A DNA stretch of 64,000 nucleotides from DATLFA01 sp035525225 (GCA_035525225.1 DATLFA010000088.1:62001-126000); one strand, 5' to 3'; shown: positions 6,888 to 15,830, numbered from the stretch's first letter. Made by a program: numbers and translations. The notes: a model not told the origin generated them from the letters alone.

Positions 6888-9149
6888 GTGGTCAACAGCC
6901 TTGCGGTCGCAGAGGACCGGCCGGCGGACATCACCGATGCGCTGGTGCGGGGTCGGGCACGCTTCGCCGCTGATCTGCCCATTGCGGATGTCGCGGAACT
7001 GGTCTTCGTCCGCTCGCCGTACGCGCACGCCCGCATCATCGACATCGACGTCGATGCGGCATCGCGCGCTCCGGGCGTGCTCGCGGTGCTCACCGCGCGA
7101 GACATGCCCGAACTGCGACTCCACGAGATCCACATCATCTCCGAACCGCTGGCACCGCCGGCGTTGGCGATCGACGTGGCGCGCTTCGTCGGCGACCCTG
7201 TCGCGGTTGTCGTCGCGACGACACTCGCAGCTGCGCTCGATGCGGTCGAGCTCGTCGACGTCACCTACGAGCCGTTGCCCATCGTCGCGACCGTCGACGC
7301 CGCGGTGCGTAATGACGCGCCGCTGCTGTTCCCCTCGCATGGCTCGAATGTGGCGCTGGCGTGGGATCTCGACGAGACCGACGCGGCGTTCGCCGAATCG
7401 CTCGCACCGACGTTGACCGTGCGGGGCGAGATCGACCTTCCCCGGCTGGCGACCGCACCGATGGAAGGCCACGCCATCGTCGTCGTACCGACCGGCGCGG
7501 GCGGCCTGCACGTCTACGTCTCGACCCAGTGGCCGCACGGTACGCGGATCCAGATGGCCCGCAGTTTCGGGCTCACCCTCGATCAGGTTCGCGCCCAGGT
7601 GCCCGCAGTCGGCGGCGGGTTCGGGGGCAAATCCCTCGGTGGCATTCGCGAGCACATCGCGACCGCGGCGGCCGCTCGGTGGTTGAACCGGCCCGTTCGC
7701 TACATCGAGCAGCGCAACGACAACCTGCAGTCCATGCAGGGCCGAGGAGTCCACATCAACTACGAAGCCGACGCCACGAGCGACGGTCGTGTCGTGCATC
7801 TTCGTGTCGAGGACCTCTGCGATTGCGGCGCATATCCGTCGACCGGCGCGGTCGAACCCGGCAAAACCATGATGATGTCGACGGGCCCGTATCGCATCGG
7901 CCACGTCACGTTTCATGCTCGCAGCGTGATGACCAACTTGCCTCCGACCGGCGCGTATCGCGGACCGGGCCGCGCAGAGGCGTCGATGGTGCTCGAACAG
8001 GTGATGGACAGCGTCGCGCACGCCCTCGACCTCGACCCCTTGACGGTGCGGTCTCGCAATTTCATGACGATCACCGAGTTGCCCAAGCAGTCGATCACCG
8101 GCGCCCACTACGACGAGGCCGACTTCGCGCAACTGGTCGAGCGGGCGCGTGTCACGAGCGGCTACGAACGATGGCGAGACCACCAACAACAGCGTCGCGC
8201 GACGGGCGAACCCAACGTGTTGGGTGTCGGCGTGGTGTCGGTCTTCGATTCGTCCGCGTGGTTCGACCGCACCGACGAGGCCAACGTGCGTCTCACTCCC
8301 GACGGTGGTGCGTTGGTCGAGTTGAGCAGCTCGTCGGCGGGACAACATCACGACGGCGCGATCGCGCGCATCGTCGGCGACGAACTCTGTCTGCCGTTCG
8401 ATCGGGTTCGTTTGATCGAAGGCGACACCGTGCTCGGTAGCGGCGGCGGAAGTTCTGGTTCGCGCACCATTCAGATCAGCGGTCACGCCGCCCGCGCGTC
8501 GGCGCTGGTGATGCGGCAACGACTGATCGAGCAAGCGGCGCACCTGCTCGAGGCCGCGGCCGACGATGTCGTCCTCCACGACGGGCACGCATTCGTTCGC
8601 GGCGTGCCGAGTAGCAGCGTCGCCTATGCCGACCTCGTCCGCGCCATGTCATCCGACGACCTTGCCGCGTGTTGCCGGTTCGAACAGAGTGCGGCAACCT
8701 ATCCTGCGGCAGTCGACGTCGCGGTCGTGGAGGTCGACACCGACACCGGTCACGTGCGCCTGCTGCAGCTCCACACCGTGACCGATTGCGGCACCGTGCT
8801 CGACGCACACGCGGCGCACGGGCAGGTTGCCGGGGCGAGCGCGCAAGGCATCGCCCAAGCGCTCTACGAACGGGCGAGCTATGACGGTGACGGAAACCCG
8901 CTGACGGCCAGCCTCGCCGAATACCTCATGCCGTCGGCCGCCGATCTCCCGGCCGTCGATGTCGAGTTCTGCCCGCAGCGCTCGAGCCGCAACCCGCTCG
9001 GCGCGAAGGGTGTGGGCGAGGTGGGTATGGTCGCCGCGCCCGCTGCGGTCTACGGCGCAGTGCTCGACGCGTTACGGCCGTTCGGAGTCACCGTGTTGCC
9101 GATGCCGTGCGATCCCGAATCGGTGTGGCGCGCGATCAACTCGCGCTAG
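6888..9149 (+). CDS. Xanthine dehydrogenase/CoxL-type molybdenum hydroxylase, large subunit
   Basis: This 753-residue protein has the full architecture of the molybdopterin-binding subunit. The N-terminal a/b hammerhead contains FVRSPYAHARIIDID. The Mo-cofactor motif GGGFGGK and the loop GAYRGPGRAEA follow in the middle. Near the C-terminus RNPLGAKGVGEVG carries the conserved catalytic Glu. The GAYRGPG loop lacks the Cys of form-I CO dehydrogenase, so an aldehyde or N-heterocycle hydroxylase role is more likely. The usual FAD (medium) and 2Fe-2S (small) subunit genes are not adjacent and not elsewhere in the window. Its 3' end overlaps the convergent amidohydrolase gene by 4 bp (CTAG gives both stops). 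Confidence 0.88.
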   Translation: MVNSLAVAEDRPADITDALVRGRARFAADLPIADVAELVFVRSPYAHARIIDIDVDAASRAPGVLAVLTARDMPELRLHEIHIISEPLAPPALAIDVARFVGDPVAVVVATTLAAALDAVELVDVTYEPLPIVATVDAAVRNDAPLLFPSHGSNVALAWDLDETDAAFAESLAPTLTVRGEIDLPRLATAPMEGHAIVVVPTGAGGLHVYVSTQWPHGTRIQMARSFGLTLDQVRAQVPAVGGGFGGKSLGGIREHIATAAAARWLNRPVRYIEQRNDNLQSMQGRGVHINYEADATSDGRVVHLRVEDLCDCGAYPSTGAVEPGKTMMMSTGPYRIGHVTFHARSVMTNLPPTGAYRGPGRAEASMVLEQVMDSVAHALDLDPLTVRSRNFMTITELPKQSITGAHYDEADFAQLVERARVTSGYERWRDHQQQRRATGEPNVLGVGVVSVFDSSAWFDRTDEANVRLTPDGGALVELSSSSAGQHHDGAIARIVGDELCLPFDRVRLIEGDTVLGSGGGSSGSRTIQISGHAARASALVMRQRLIEQAAHLLEAAADDVVLHDGHAFVRGVPSSSVAYADLVRAMSSDDLAACCRFEQSAATYPAAVDVAVVEVDTDTGHVRLLQLHTVTDCGTVLDAHAAHGQVAGASAQGIAQALYERASYDGDGNPLTASLAEYLMPSAADLPAVDVEFCPQRSSRNPLGAKGVGEVGMVAAPAAVYGAVLDALRPFGVTVLPMPCDPESVWRAINSR

Positions 9150-10393
9150 CGCTTGTCGGGCTCGAGCCCGAGCATGCGGATGGCATTGCCCCGCACCGCT
9201 TTGTAGATCTGCTCGTCGGTGAGCCCGGCGAACATCGCCTCGGCGATCTCCTTGGTGTCGGGCCACGACGAATCGGTGTGCGGGTAGTCGGTTTCGAAGG
9301 TGATGTTGTCCTCACCGACGACATCGAGCGAGATCAAGCCGTGACGATCGCGGAAGAAGCAGCAATAGACGTGGTCGTAGTAGTAGCTCGACGGCGGATT
9401 GGGGATCTTGTCCTTGACCCCGCCCCACGCACGGTGCTGCATCCACACGTCGTCGGCTCGCTCGAGTAGGTAGGGCACCCAGCCGATCTGGCCTTCGCTG
9501 TACGCCACCTTGAGGTTTGCGAACTTGATGAACACACCAGAGAACAAGAAGTCGGTCAACGACGCGAACGAGTTGTTGAACGACAGCGTGGCGTTGACCG
9601 CGGCAGGCGCATCGGGCGACGCGGCAGGCATCTTGGACGACGACCCGATGTGCATGCACACCGTCGTCTGCGTCTCGTCACACGCGGCGAAGAACGGATC
9701 CCACGCGCCGCTGTGAATGCTGGGCAGCCCGAGATGCGTAGGAATCTCGCTGAAACAAACGGCGTGGCAACCACGAGCCGAATTGCGCCTCACCTCGGCC
9801 GCCGCGAGCTCGGCATCCCACAGAGGGATGATCTGCAGCGGCAACAACCGGCCACCGCTGTCGCCACACCACTCTTCGATCATCCAGTTGTTGTACGCGT
9901 AGACGCACTCGAGCGCGGTTTCGCGGTCTTTCGCTTCGTAGAAGGTCTGACCGCAAAAACGGGGGAAAGTCGGGAAGGCCAACGATTTATCGACGTGGTC
10001 GAGCGTCATGTCCTCGAGGCGGTGCTTGGGGTCCCAGCAACCCTGGCGCATCTCGTCGTAGGTGATCGGCGTGAGCGTCATATCGTCACGGGCGAACCCG
10101 ACGGCAGCGACGTGGCGCTTGTGCGGATACAAGCCGCCTTCGTACATCCAGATGTCGCACAGATCGCCGCTGCCGTCGGCAGGGTCGATCTCGTACTCGT
10201 AGTTGAGGCCGCCCTTGTAGACGAGGCCACCGATGCGATGGCGCTCGACGTGCGGGCCCTTTTCGCGGTACTTCGCGGGGAGCCATCGCTCCCACGTGTG
10301 CGCAGGTTCGACGACGTGATCGTCGACGCTGATGATCGGAGGGACTACCGGTGTCGCGGACTGTTCGCCCGGCTTCGCGGCGGTGATGGTCAT
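9146..10393 (-). CDS. Amidohydrolase family 2 protein
   Basis: This 415-residue protein starts at ATG 10393, with GAAGGGGG about 6 bases upstream; the frame stays open 16 codons further but without a ribosome site. PPIISVDDHVVEPAHTWERWLP is the typical N-terminus (DxH motif). CMHIGSSS, VAYSEGQIGWVPYLLERAD and FETDYPHTDSSWP complete the family-2 metal-site signatures. The conserved tail contains IYKAVRGNAIRMLGLE. The substrate is unknown. A TetR-type palindrome overlaps its promoter region, so it is probably under ligand-responsive repression. It is a paralogue of the 3892 and 25478 genes. Confidence 0.87.
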   Translation of the reverse strand: MTITAAKPGEQSATPVVPPIISVDDHVVEPAHTWERWLPAKYREKGPHVERHRIGGLVYKGGLNYEYEIDPADGSGDLCDIWMYEGGLYPHKRHVAAVGFARDDMTLTPITYDEMRQGCWDPKHRLEDMTLDHVDKSLAFPTFPRFCGQTFYEAKDRETALECVYAYNNWMIEEWCGDSGGRLLPLQIIPLWDAELAAAEVRRNSARGCHAVCFSEIPTHLGLPSIHSGAWDPFFAACDETQTTVCMHIGSSSKMPAASPDAPAAVNATLSFNNSFASLTDFLFSGVFIKFANLKVAYSEGQIGWVPYLLERADDVWMQHRAWGGVKDKIPNPPSSYYYDHVYCCFFRDRHGLISLDVVGEDNITFETDYPHTDSSWPDTKEIAEAMFAGLTDEQIYKAVRGNAIRMLGLEPDKR

Positions 10394-10439
10394 GGCATGC
10401 CCCCTTCGTCGGCTCTGTGATAGTACCCAATACCAAGGC

Positions 10440-10460
10440 AACCTGACGGTCCGTCAGGTT
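10440..10460. promoter_or_regulatory. TetR-type operator (perfect 10-bp inverted repeat, 1-bp spacer)
   Basis: AACCTGACGG (10440-10449) and CCGTCAGGTT (10451-10460) are exact inverted repeats around T10450. The centre lies 57 bp upstream of the amidohydrolase ATG. A possible minus-strand -10 box TACTAT is at 10425-10420, which puts the palindrome over the -35 region. CTGAC...GTCAG half-sites are common for TetR-family repressors of fatty-acid or aromatic catabolism; the cognate regulator is not in this window. Confidence 0.65.
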
Positions 10461-10488
10461 GATGTGACGACAATCGCATCAGATCTAC

Positions 10489-11268
10489 TCAGACCTTGTT
10501 GAATCCGGCGAGGAAGTGGCCGGCAACCTGCCCCCCATCGACGGGGATGTCGGCCCCGGTCACGAAGCGACTCTGATCGCTGGCGAGAAAGACGATCACG
10601 TCGGCGATCTCGTCGAGCTGGGCGCCCCGCGGGATGGCCCGGTCAGCGTGATAGGCCGCGGTCTCGTCGCCCATGGCGCCCAGCTGCTCGGCCCACGGTG
10701 CGAACATTTGCGCGTTGCCGCCCGCGGGACACACCGTGTTGACCCGGATGCCGTCGCGACCGAGCTCGAGCGCAGCCGACTTCGTCAACCCGCGGAGGCC
10801 CCACTTGCTGGCGGTGTACGCGGACAGACCGTTCAACGCGACGAGCGCGTCGACCGAGGCGACATTGACGATGGACCCGCCGCGGGCCTGCTTCATCGGC
10901 CCGATGACCGCGCGGATGCCGGCGAACGCTCCGACGGTGTTGATATCGAGCAAGCGACGGAAGTCGGCCAGCGATGTGTGCTCGATCGAACCGATGTGCA
11001 GCACGGCGGCGTTGTTGACGAGGATGTCGACGCGCCCATGACGCGCCAGTACGGCGGTCACCAACGACTGCCACGAAGACTCGTCGGTGATGTCGAGTCG
11101 ATGGAACATTGCGCGCTCGCCGAGCTCGCCGGCAACGGCACGCCCCTCGTCCTCGAGAAGATCGGCGATGACCACGTGCGCGCCATTGTCGACGAAACGA
11201 CGAGCGGTCATCGCGCCGGTGCCACGCGCAGCTCCGGTGACGATGGCGATCTTTCCCTCGAGAAGCAC
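10489..11268 (-). CDS. Short-chain dehydrogenase/reductase (classical SDR)
   Basis: This 259-residue protein carries the Rossmann cofactor motif TGAARGTG at residues 12-19, an acidic residue after strand 2 (VVIADLLEDE, favouring NAD), NNAAV, the catalytic Ser of NVASVDA and the YTASK active site. DGIRVNTVCPAG and VTGADIPVDGGQ finish the fold. It probably oxidises or reduces a hydroxyl/keto group of a catabolic intermediate. The GTG start at 11268 is preceded by GAGGGGG. Transcription is divergent from the NIPSNAP-like gene at 11353 and in the same direction as the amidohydrolase downstream, across the operator at 10440. Confidence 0.88.
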   Translation of the reverse strand: MLLEGKIAIVTGAARGTGAMTARRFVDNGAHVVIADLLEDEGRAVAGELGERAMFHRLDITDESSWQSLVTAVLARHGRVDILVNNAAVLHIGSIEHTSLADFRRLLDINTVGAFAGIRAVIGPMKQARGGSIVNVASVDALVALNGLSAYTASKWGLRGLTKSAALELGRDGIRVNTVCPAGGNAQMFAPWAEQLGAMGDETAAYHADRAIPRGAQLDEIADVIVFLASDQSRFVTGADIPVDGGQVAGHFLAGFNKV

Positions 11269-11352
11269 TGTTTCCCCCTCGCCCGATCACGGCACGTTAG
11301 TCCCGCGCCTTCAATGTGACTAACCTCCGCGAGATCACCAAGGGGGCGGCGG

Positions 11353-12276
11353 ATGCCAGCGCGCGAGTTGTTTCTGCACGAGTTCATCGACATCATCGGC
11401 CAAGGCCAGTGGGCGTACATGGAACACGCCAAAGCACAGGCCGGTCACGAGAAAGTCGACTTCGAACTACTCGGCACGTGGTACACGATGGGTATCACCG
11501 GTCGTTGGCCACAGGTGATCAACATCTGGGAGATCCCCGGCGGCTGGGACGGCTGGTACGGCAAGGTCGACCGCCTCGGTCTCAAGCGCCGCACCAACGC
11601 CGACCTCTTCAAGTGGTGGGACACGGCCTACAAGCTCAGGACGGGCGGGTTCGACAGGTTGCTGGGCGGCCATCCCGGATGCCCGAACATCGCGCAACTC
11701 ACACGCGAAAGCGTGAAGGGCACCCTGTTCGTCCACGAGATCACGACGGTCAAGCCGGGCACGGCCACCGAATACCTCGACGCAACGCGCGAAGTGCGAC
11801 AGCCGTTGATGAACGAGTACGGCCATCGCCTCGTGGGGCTCTACGAGGTACTGATGCACGACTACGAGGTCTGCACCGTCTGGGCCACCGACGCCGTCGA
11901 TCACGTGCGTATGGGCAAGGCATTCGATGTCGCTCGCGGTCTGCTCGATGCGGACAGCGCAGGTGTTGCCGGCGACTCGAGGATCGTCGAGTGGCGTCGG
12001 GCTGCGCAGCAGTGGACCGCACAGTTCCGAGAAGAGCTGATGACGCCGGCACCGGGCACGATCTGCGGACCCACCGAATACGAAACCGACGACAGCGTGA
12101 TCGAGCAACGCTCGAAGAAGACCCCCACCAAGAAAAGCGCAGCGAGCAAGACCAAGACGGCTACGAAAAAGACGGCCACCAAAAGGACTGCGACGAAAAC
12201 GAAGACACCGCCCAAGAGCAAGGGCAAGGGCAAGGCCGCCACGAAAAAGAGTCCGGCGAGCAAGAAACGCCGATGA
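11353..12276 (+). CDS. NIPSNAP-like protein with histone H1-like Lys/Ala/Thr tail
   Basis: Of 307 residues, about the first 240 form two similar a+b halves. One begins FLHEFIDIIGQGQWAYMEH and the other TLFVHEITTVKPGTATEYLD. This is the duplicated dimeric-barrel layout of NIPSNAP-domain proteins. From about residue 250 the sequence becomes a basic low-complexity tail of repeated K-T-A and T-K-K units ending in KKSPASKKRR, like bacterial histone-H1-like tails. ATG 11353 follows AGGGGG. The stop overlaps the next ATG (ATGA, 12273-12276), so it is the first gene of a three-gene operon with the lyase-like and crotonase genes. The tail could bind nucleic acid or act as a polycation; this is inference. 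Confidence 0.72.
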   Translation: MPARELFLHEFIDIIGQGQWAYMEHAKAQAGHEKVDFELLGTWYTMGITGRWPQVINIWEIPGGWDGWYGKVDRLGLKRRTNADLFKWWDTAYKLRTGGFDRLLGGHPGCPNIAQLTRESVKGTLFVHEITTVKPGTATEYLDATREVRQPLMNEYGHRLVGLYEVLMHDYEVCTVWATDAVDHVRMGKAFDVARGLLDADSAGVAGDSRIVEWRRAAQQWTAQFREELMTPAPGTICGPTEYETDDSVIEQRSKKTPTKKSAASKTKTATKKTATKRTATKTKTPPKSKGKGKAATKKSPASKKRR

Positions 12277-13136
12277 ACGGGGACGACCTTCGGGCGCGTT
12301 TGGCCAAGGGCACCCCCGTACTGATGCCGGGTGTCTGGGACGCGTTGTCGGCTCGCCTGGTCGCGCAAGCGGGGTTCGACACTGCGTTCGTCTCGGGGTT
12401 CTGTGTGTCGGGCACTCGACTCGGCGTTCCCGACTTCGGCTATCTGACGCAGACCGAGATGGCCGAGACGGGCTCCCGCGTCGCGGCATCATCGCCCGAG
12501 CTCATGGTGCTGATCGACGCCGACACGGGCTATGGCAACGCGCTCAACGTGCGGCGCACGGTCGAGCTCTACGAGACGGCCGGCGCGGTCGGCCTGTTCC
12601 TCGAGGATCAGGTGTGGCCGAAGAAGTGCGGGCACATGGCGGGCAAGCAGGTCGTGCCGCGCGACGAATGGCTGACCAAGCTGCGCGCCGCTGTCGACTC
12701 GCGTACGCACCTCCACATCACGGCACGGACCGACGCACGCGCCGCAGTCGACCTCGCCGACGCCATCGACCGCGCGAAGGCAGCAGCCGATCTCGGCGTC
12801 GATGCGCTATTCGTCGAGGCACCCCAGTCCATGGCCGAACTCGAACAGATCGCGCGCGAGCTTGCGCCGTTCGGATTGACCCTGGTCGCCAACATGGTCG
12901 AAAAGGGCCAGACTCCATTGTTGACGCCGAGAGAACTGCACGAACTCGGCTTCTCGCTCATCGCTACGCCCCTGTCGTTGATGTTCGCCGCCACCAAGGC
13001 AATGCGCGATGTCCTCGCCGTGCTCCACCGTCACGGCACGACCCGCGACAATTTGTCGATGCTCGTGCCCTTCGACGAGTTCGGAGCGATCGTCGACCTC
13101 GACGGCCACTATGCCCGCGAAGCGCAGTATCGCTGA
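12273..13136 (+). CDS. Isocitrate lyase/PEP mutase-superfamily enzyme
   Basis: This 287-residue enzyme opens with PVLMPGVWDALSARLVAQAGFDTAFVSG. It then has the metal-binding DADTGYGNALNV and the catalytic-loop signature LEDQVWPKKCGHMAG, whose KKCGH is the isocitrate lyase/methylisocitrate lyase motif. Length matches 2-methylisocitrate lyase or oxaloacetate decarboxylase-like members rather than full isocitrate lyase. It likely cleaves or decarboxylates a 2-hydroxy tricarboxylate or keto acid. Start ATG 12273 overlaps the previous stop. The crotonase gene starts 7 bp after its stop, suggesting a joint role in degrading an acyl-CoA-linked substrate. Confidence 0.85.
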   Translation: MNGDDLRARLAKGTPVLMPGVWDALSARLVAQAGFDTAFVSGFCVSGTRLGVPDFGYLTQTEMAETGSRVAASSPELMVLIDADTGYGNALNVRRTVELYETAGAVGLFLEDQVWPKKCGHMAGKQVVPRDEWLTKLRAAVDSRTHLHITARTDARAAVDLADAIDRAKAAADLGVDALFVEAPQSMAELEQIARELAPFGLTLVANMVEKGQTPLLTPRELHELGFSLIATPLSLMFAATKAMRDVLAVLHRHGTTRDNLSMLVPFDEFGAIVDLDGHYAREAQYR

Positions 13137-13143
13137 GAACGAC

Positions 13144-13920
13144 ATGGCCGACACCGTGCGCTACGAAGTGGTCGACCACGTCGCCACCATCACCTACAAC
13201 CGGCCCGAGCGGCTCAACGCGATCAATGGTGAGATGCGCTCCGACCTCAACGCCACATGGGAGCGATTTCGCGACGACAACGACGCGTGGGTCGCCATCG
13301 TCACCGGCGCCGGACGAGCATTTTGCGCCGGCGCCGATCTGAAAGACGGAGCGGGTTCGACCGGCACCTTCGCCGCGACGTTCTGGGAGATCCCGACTAT
13401 CAATTCCTTCGAGAGCGGACTCGAGTTGTTCAAACCGACCATCGCCGCCGTCAACGGCCCCTGCATCGGCTATGGGTTGACCGGCGCGTTGGCCTGCGAC
13501 TTCATCATCGCCAGCGACCGGGCGTCGTTCAGCTATCCCGAAGTACTGCTCGGCCAACCGACGATCGTCGGCGCCATCCGGCTACCTCGACGCATTGCGT
13601 GGGCCGACGCGATGGAATTGCTGCTCACCGGCGAGCGCGTCGACGCGTCCCGGGCCGAGGCGATGCGGTTGGTGTGGAAGGTGGTCGAGCACGATCAACT
13701 TCTCGCCGCGGCCAACGACCTCGCGACACGCTTGCGCAAGAGCGCGCCACTCGCCGTGCGCGCGACAAAGGAAGTCGCGCACCGCACCCGTGCCATGCCG
13801 TGGATCGAAGCCATACGGTTTGGCGAGACGATGCGCAAGGTTGCCAACCAGACCGAAGACGCGGCGGAAGCGCGAAGAGCCGCCGCCGAGGGCCGGCCGC
13901 CTTCGTGGCGCGGCGAATAG
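13144..13920 (+). CDS. Enoyl-CoA hydratase/isomerase (crotonase family)
   Basis: This 258-residue crotonase has IVTGAGRAFCAGADLKD (CoA-binding and first oxyanion-hole segment), AVNGPCIGYGLTGALACD (second oxyanion Gly) and FSYPEVLLGQPTIVGAIRLPR, which retains the catalytic-position Glu after Pro. It should hydrate or isomerise an unsaturated acyl-CoA. ATG 13144 is 7 bp after the preceding stop; the ribosome site is weak. It is the last gene of the operon begun at 11353 and ends 2 bp from the convergent DUF1214 gene. Confidence 0.87.
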   Translation: MADTVRYEVVDHVATITYNRPERLNAINGEMRSDLNATWERFRDDNDAWVAIVTGAGRAFCAGADLKDGAGSTGTFAATFWEIPTINSFESGLELFKPTIAAVNGPCIGYGLTGALACDFIIASDRASFSYPEVLLGQPTIVGAIRLPRRIAWADAMELLLTGERVDASRAEAMRLVWKVVEHDQLLAAANDLATRLRKSAPLAVRATKEVAHRTRAMPWIEAIRFGETMRKVANQTEDAAEARRAAAEGRPPSWRGE

Positions 13921-13922
13921 TG

Positions 13923-15023
13923 CTACGAAGCGAGGTCCGCGACCTTGACCACCGTCGCAGACGGCCGCGGCGGCAAACCGTCGGCACACAACCACCTCAC
14001 GAACGCCGCGCCGATGGGATGGCCGGCGGTGTCGAGCCAGTTGGGCACCCCTGGGTCGGTGTGGGCGATCACGACACGGAACGGATCTCCGGGCGAGAGC
14101 CCCGCCTGACGCAGGTTCACCGACGAACGATGATGGCGATAGTCGTGTGACTGCATGAAGATGTTCCACAGCTGGATACCCCAGTACGCGCACGGCACGG
14201 TGAGACCCTCGATCACGAGTGCCTCATCGGGCTCGAGTTTGTAGAAGCACCGGGCGTAAACGTTGTCGGGCGTACCCCAGCTCGGGTGGCTGAAGGTGAA
14301 GCGGAACGGCTCCGCGCAGTCGTTCCAAGCGTCGACCCGCATGGGCACGATCGTGAACGTGACCCGCATGAAATCGATGACCGCACGGAACCGATGCGCG
14401 ATCTCGTCACGGGTGAGCGGCGGTGGCGGGCCATAGGAGTCGATGCGCTCGATCGCATACGAAGCCGACCGATCGGTGGTTCGGTCGAAGTAGTACTCGC
14501 GCGTGATAATGCAAGCCGCATCGTCTTCGAGCTTCATCCAGTTGCGGGCGCCTGCGGGCCGTTCTCTCGCGAGAACCACTTCGAACGTGCCATCGGGCTC
14601 AAAGTGCATCTCCCGATGGTTGAGGTTCGACACGGTGCGCTGGCTGAGGTGATGCGCGCGATCAGGGCCCGCATGCGCGATGAACGACAGGTAACAGGTG
14701 TCGCCGCGTTGACCACGGATGCGATAGACGCCCTGCCCGTCGATGTTGGTGTAGTAGTAGACGGTGTCGGTGTTGTCACCGAGCAGCTTCTTCCACTTCG
14801 TGGCGATCGGCACGAACATGGGTCGCTCGGGGTCGGAGTCGACGAAGAAATCGAACGCGTAGCTGAGCAGATGCGCGAGGTGTCGGTATCCCTCGGCGAC
14901 GTCGATCTCGCCGAACACTCCACGCGACTGGTCGAGGAAGATCTCGTCCGCGTCGCGCAGGTAGTCGGTCAGCTCCCGCCACGCGACCTGAGCCACTCCG
15001 CCGTCGTTCCACTGCATGGTCAT
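13923..15023 (-). CDS. DUF1214-type protein, paralogue 1
   Basis: This 366-residue protein is mostly beta-rich. Blocks include ADEIFLDQSRGVFGEIDVAEGYRHL near the N-terminus, GDNTDTVYYYTNIDGQGVYRI in the middle and VPNWLDTAGHPIGAAFVRWL at the C-terminus. The last block is the typical DUF1214 ending (GVPNWLDT-G). The catalytic role of this domain is not established. ATG 15023 overlaps the TGA of the crotonase gene upstream (ATGA 15020-15023), making a PPOX-crotonase-DUF1214 operon. It is clearly paralogous to 40601-41728, sharing EADPERP, LGDN and NWLDT-GH motifs. Confidence 0.75.
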   Translation of the reverse strand: MTMQWNDGGVAQVAWRELTDYLRDADEIFLDQSRGVFGEIDVAEGYRHLAHLLSYAFDFFVDSDPERPMFVPIATKWKKLLGDNTDTVYYYTNIDGQGVYRIRGQRGDTCYLSFIAHAGPDRAHHLSQRTVSNLNHREMHFEPDGTFEVVLARERPAGARNWMKLEDDAACIITREYYFDRTTDRSASYAIERIDSYGPPPPLTRDEIAHRFRAVIDFMRVTFTIVPMRVDAWNDCAEPFRFTFSHPSWGTPDNVYARCFYKLEPDEALVIEGLTVPCAYWGIQLWNIFMQSHDYRHHRSSVNLRQAGLSPGDPFRVVIAHTDPGVPNWLDTAGHPIGAAFVRWLCADGLPPRPSATVVKVADLAS

Positions 15024-15829
15024 CCCTTCTGCGAACCGCGCTTGGCCGTTGCCGTGCCGAGCTCGCCAAAGGCCTTGGCGTCGAACGTGCGGCGCACGGT
15101 GTGTTCGGTTTCGAGAGCGAGCGCGTCGGCGAGCGAGAGCCCGTCGCCGCGCATGTAGAGGCGCATGATCTCTTGGATCGAACCGAGCGCCGGAATGTCG
15201 GTCGCCAGCTTGCGGGCGAAGGGAACGAGCTCGTCGTGCGCGACTACGTGGTTGACCAGTCCGATCTGCAACGCTTCGTCGGCGGAGACGAAGTTGCCCG
15301 TGATGGACATCTCACGGGCCTTGCGGATGCCGACCGCACGTGGCAGCAACGCCGTGAGGCCCCACGTGGCGATCACACCGAGCCGGGCGTGTGTGTCGGC
15401 GAAGCGGGCCCGCTCGGAGGCAACGATGAACGCCGACGAGAGCGCCACCTCGAGACCGCCCGAGACGCAGGCACCGTTGACGGCGCAGATGACCGGCGTG
15501 GTCATCGACCGCAGTGCCTTGCCCGGATTGACGGCGAACTGCGCGTCGAATGCGTTCCACTTGCGGGCGAAGTTGCCCGTCGATGCCTCTTTGAAGTCGA
15601 CGCCCGCGGTGAATACCGGATCGACCGCGGTGACGATGACCGCCCGGATGTCGGGCGATTGCTCAGCCTCTGACAGCAGCGCGCAGAACCGTTCGCGCAT
15701 CGCCATGGACATGGCGTTCTTGGCCTCGGGCCGGTTGAAGGTGATGGTCCGGACGCCGTCGTCGTCGTTGCACGGCAGTTGGCCAACGGCGAGGGCGGAG
15801 CTGTCGCCTTTCGCGGACTCGTCGCTCAT
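15020..15829 (-). CDS. Enoyl-CoA hydratase/isomerase family protein
   Basis: This is a 269-residue crotonase-fold protein. AVIVTAVDPVFTAGVDFKE and CAVNGACVSGGLEVALSSAF provide both oxyanion-hole segments. FADTHARLGVIATWGLTALLPR has T-H-A at the place where hydratases usually carry P-E, so one of the two catalytic Glu positions appears altered. The reaction may therefore be isomerisation, thioester hydrolysis or another crotonase chemistry. It is the middle gene of a minus-strand operon: its ATG lies 1 bp after the PPOX gene stop (TGA-G-ATG) and its stop overlaps the DUF1214 start. Confidence 0.83.
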   Translation of the reverse strand: MSDESAKGDSSALAVGQLPCNDDDGVRTITFNRPEAKNAMSMAMRERFCALLSEAEQSPDIRAVIVTAVDPVFTAGVDFKEASTGNFARKWNAFDAQFAVNPGKALRSMTTPVICAVNGACVSGGLEVALSSAFIVASERARFADTHARLGVIATWGLTALLPRAVGIRKAREMSITGNFVSADEALQIGLVNHVVAHDELVPFARKLATDIPALGSIQEIMRLYMRGDGLSLADALALETEHTVRRTFDAKAFGELGTATAKRGSQKG

Positions 15830-15830
15830 C

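Noticed and set aside
6792..8588. A 598-residue minus-strand protein antisense to the molybdenum hydroxylase
   Set aside because: It has no family motif; the plus-strand gene has all expected active-site motifs. GC-rich codon bias leaves the opposite frame open.
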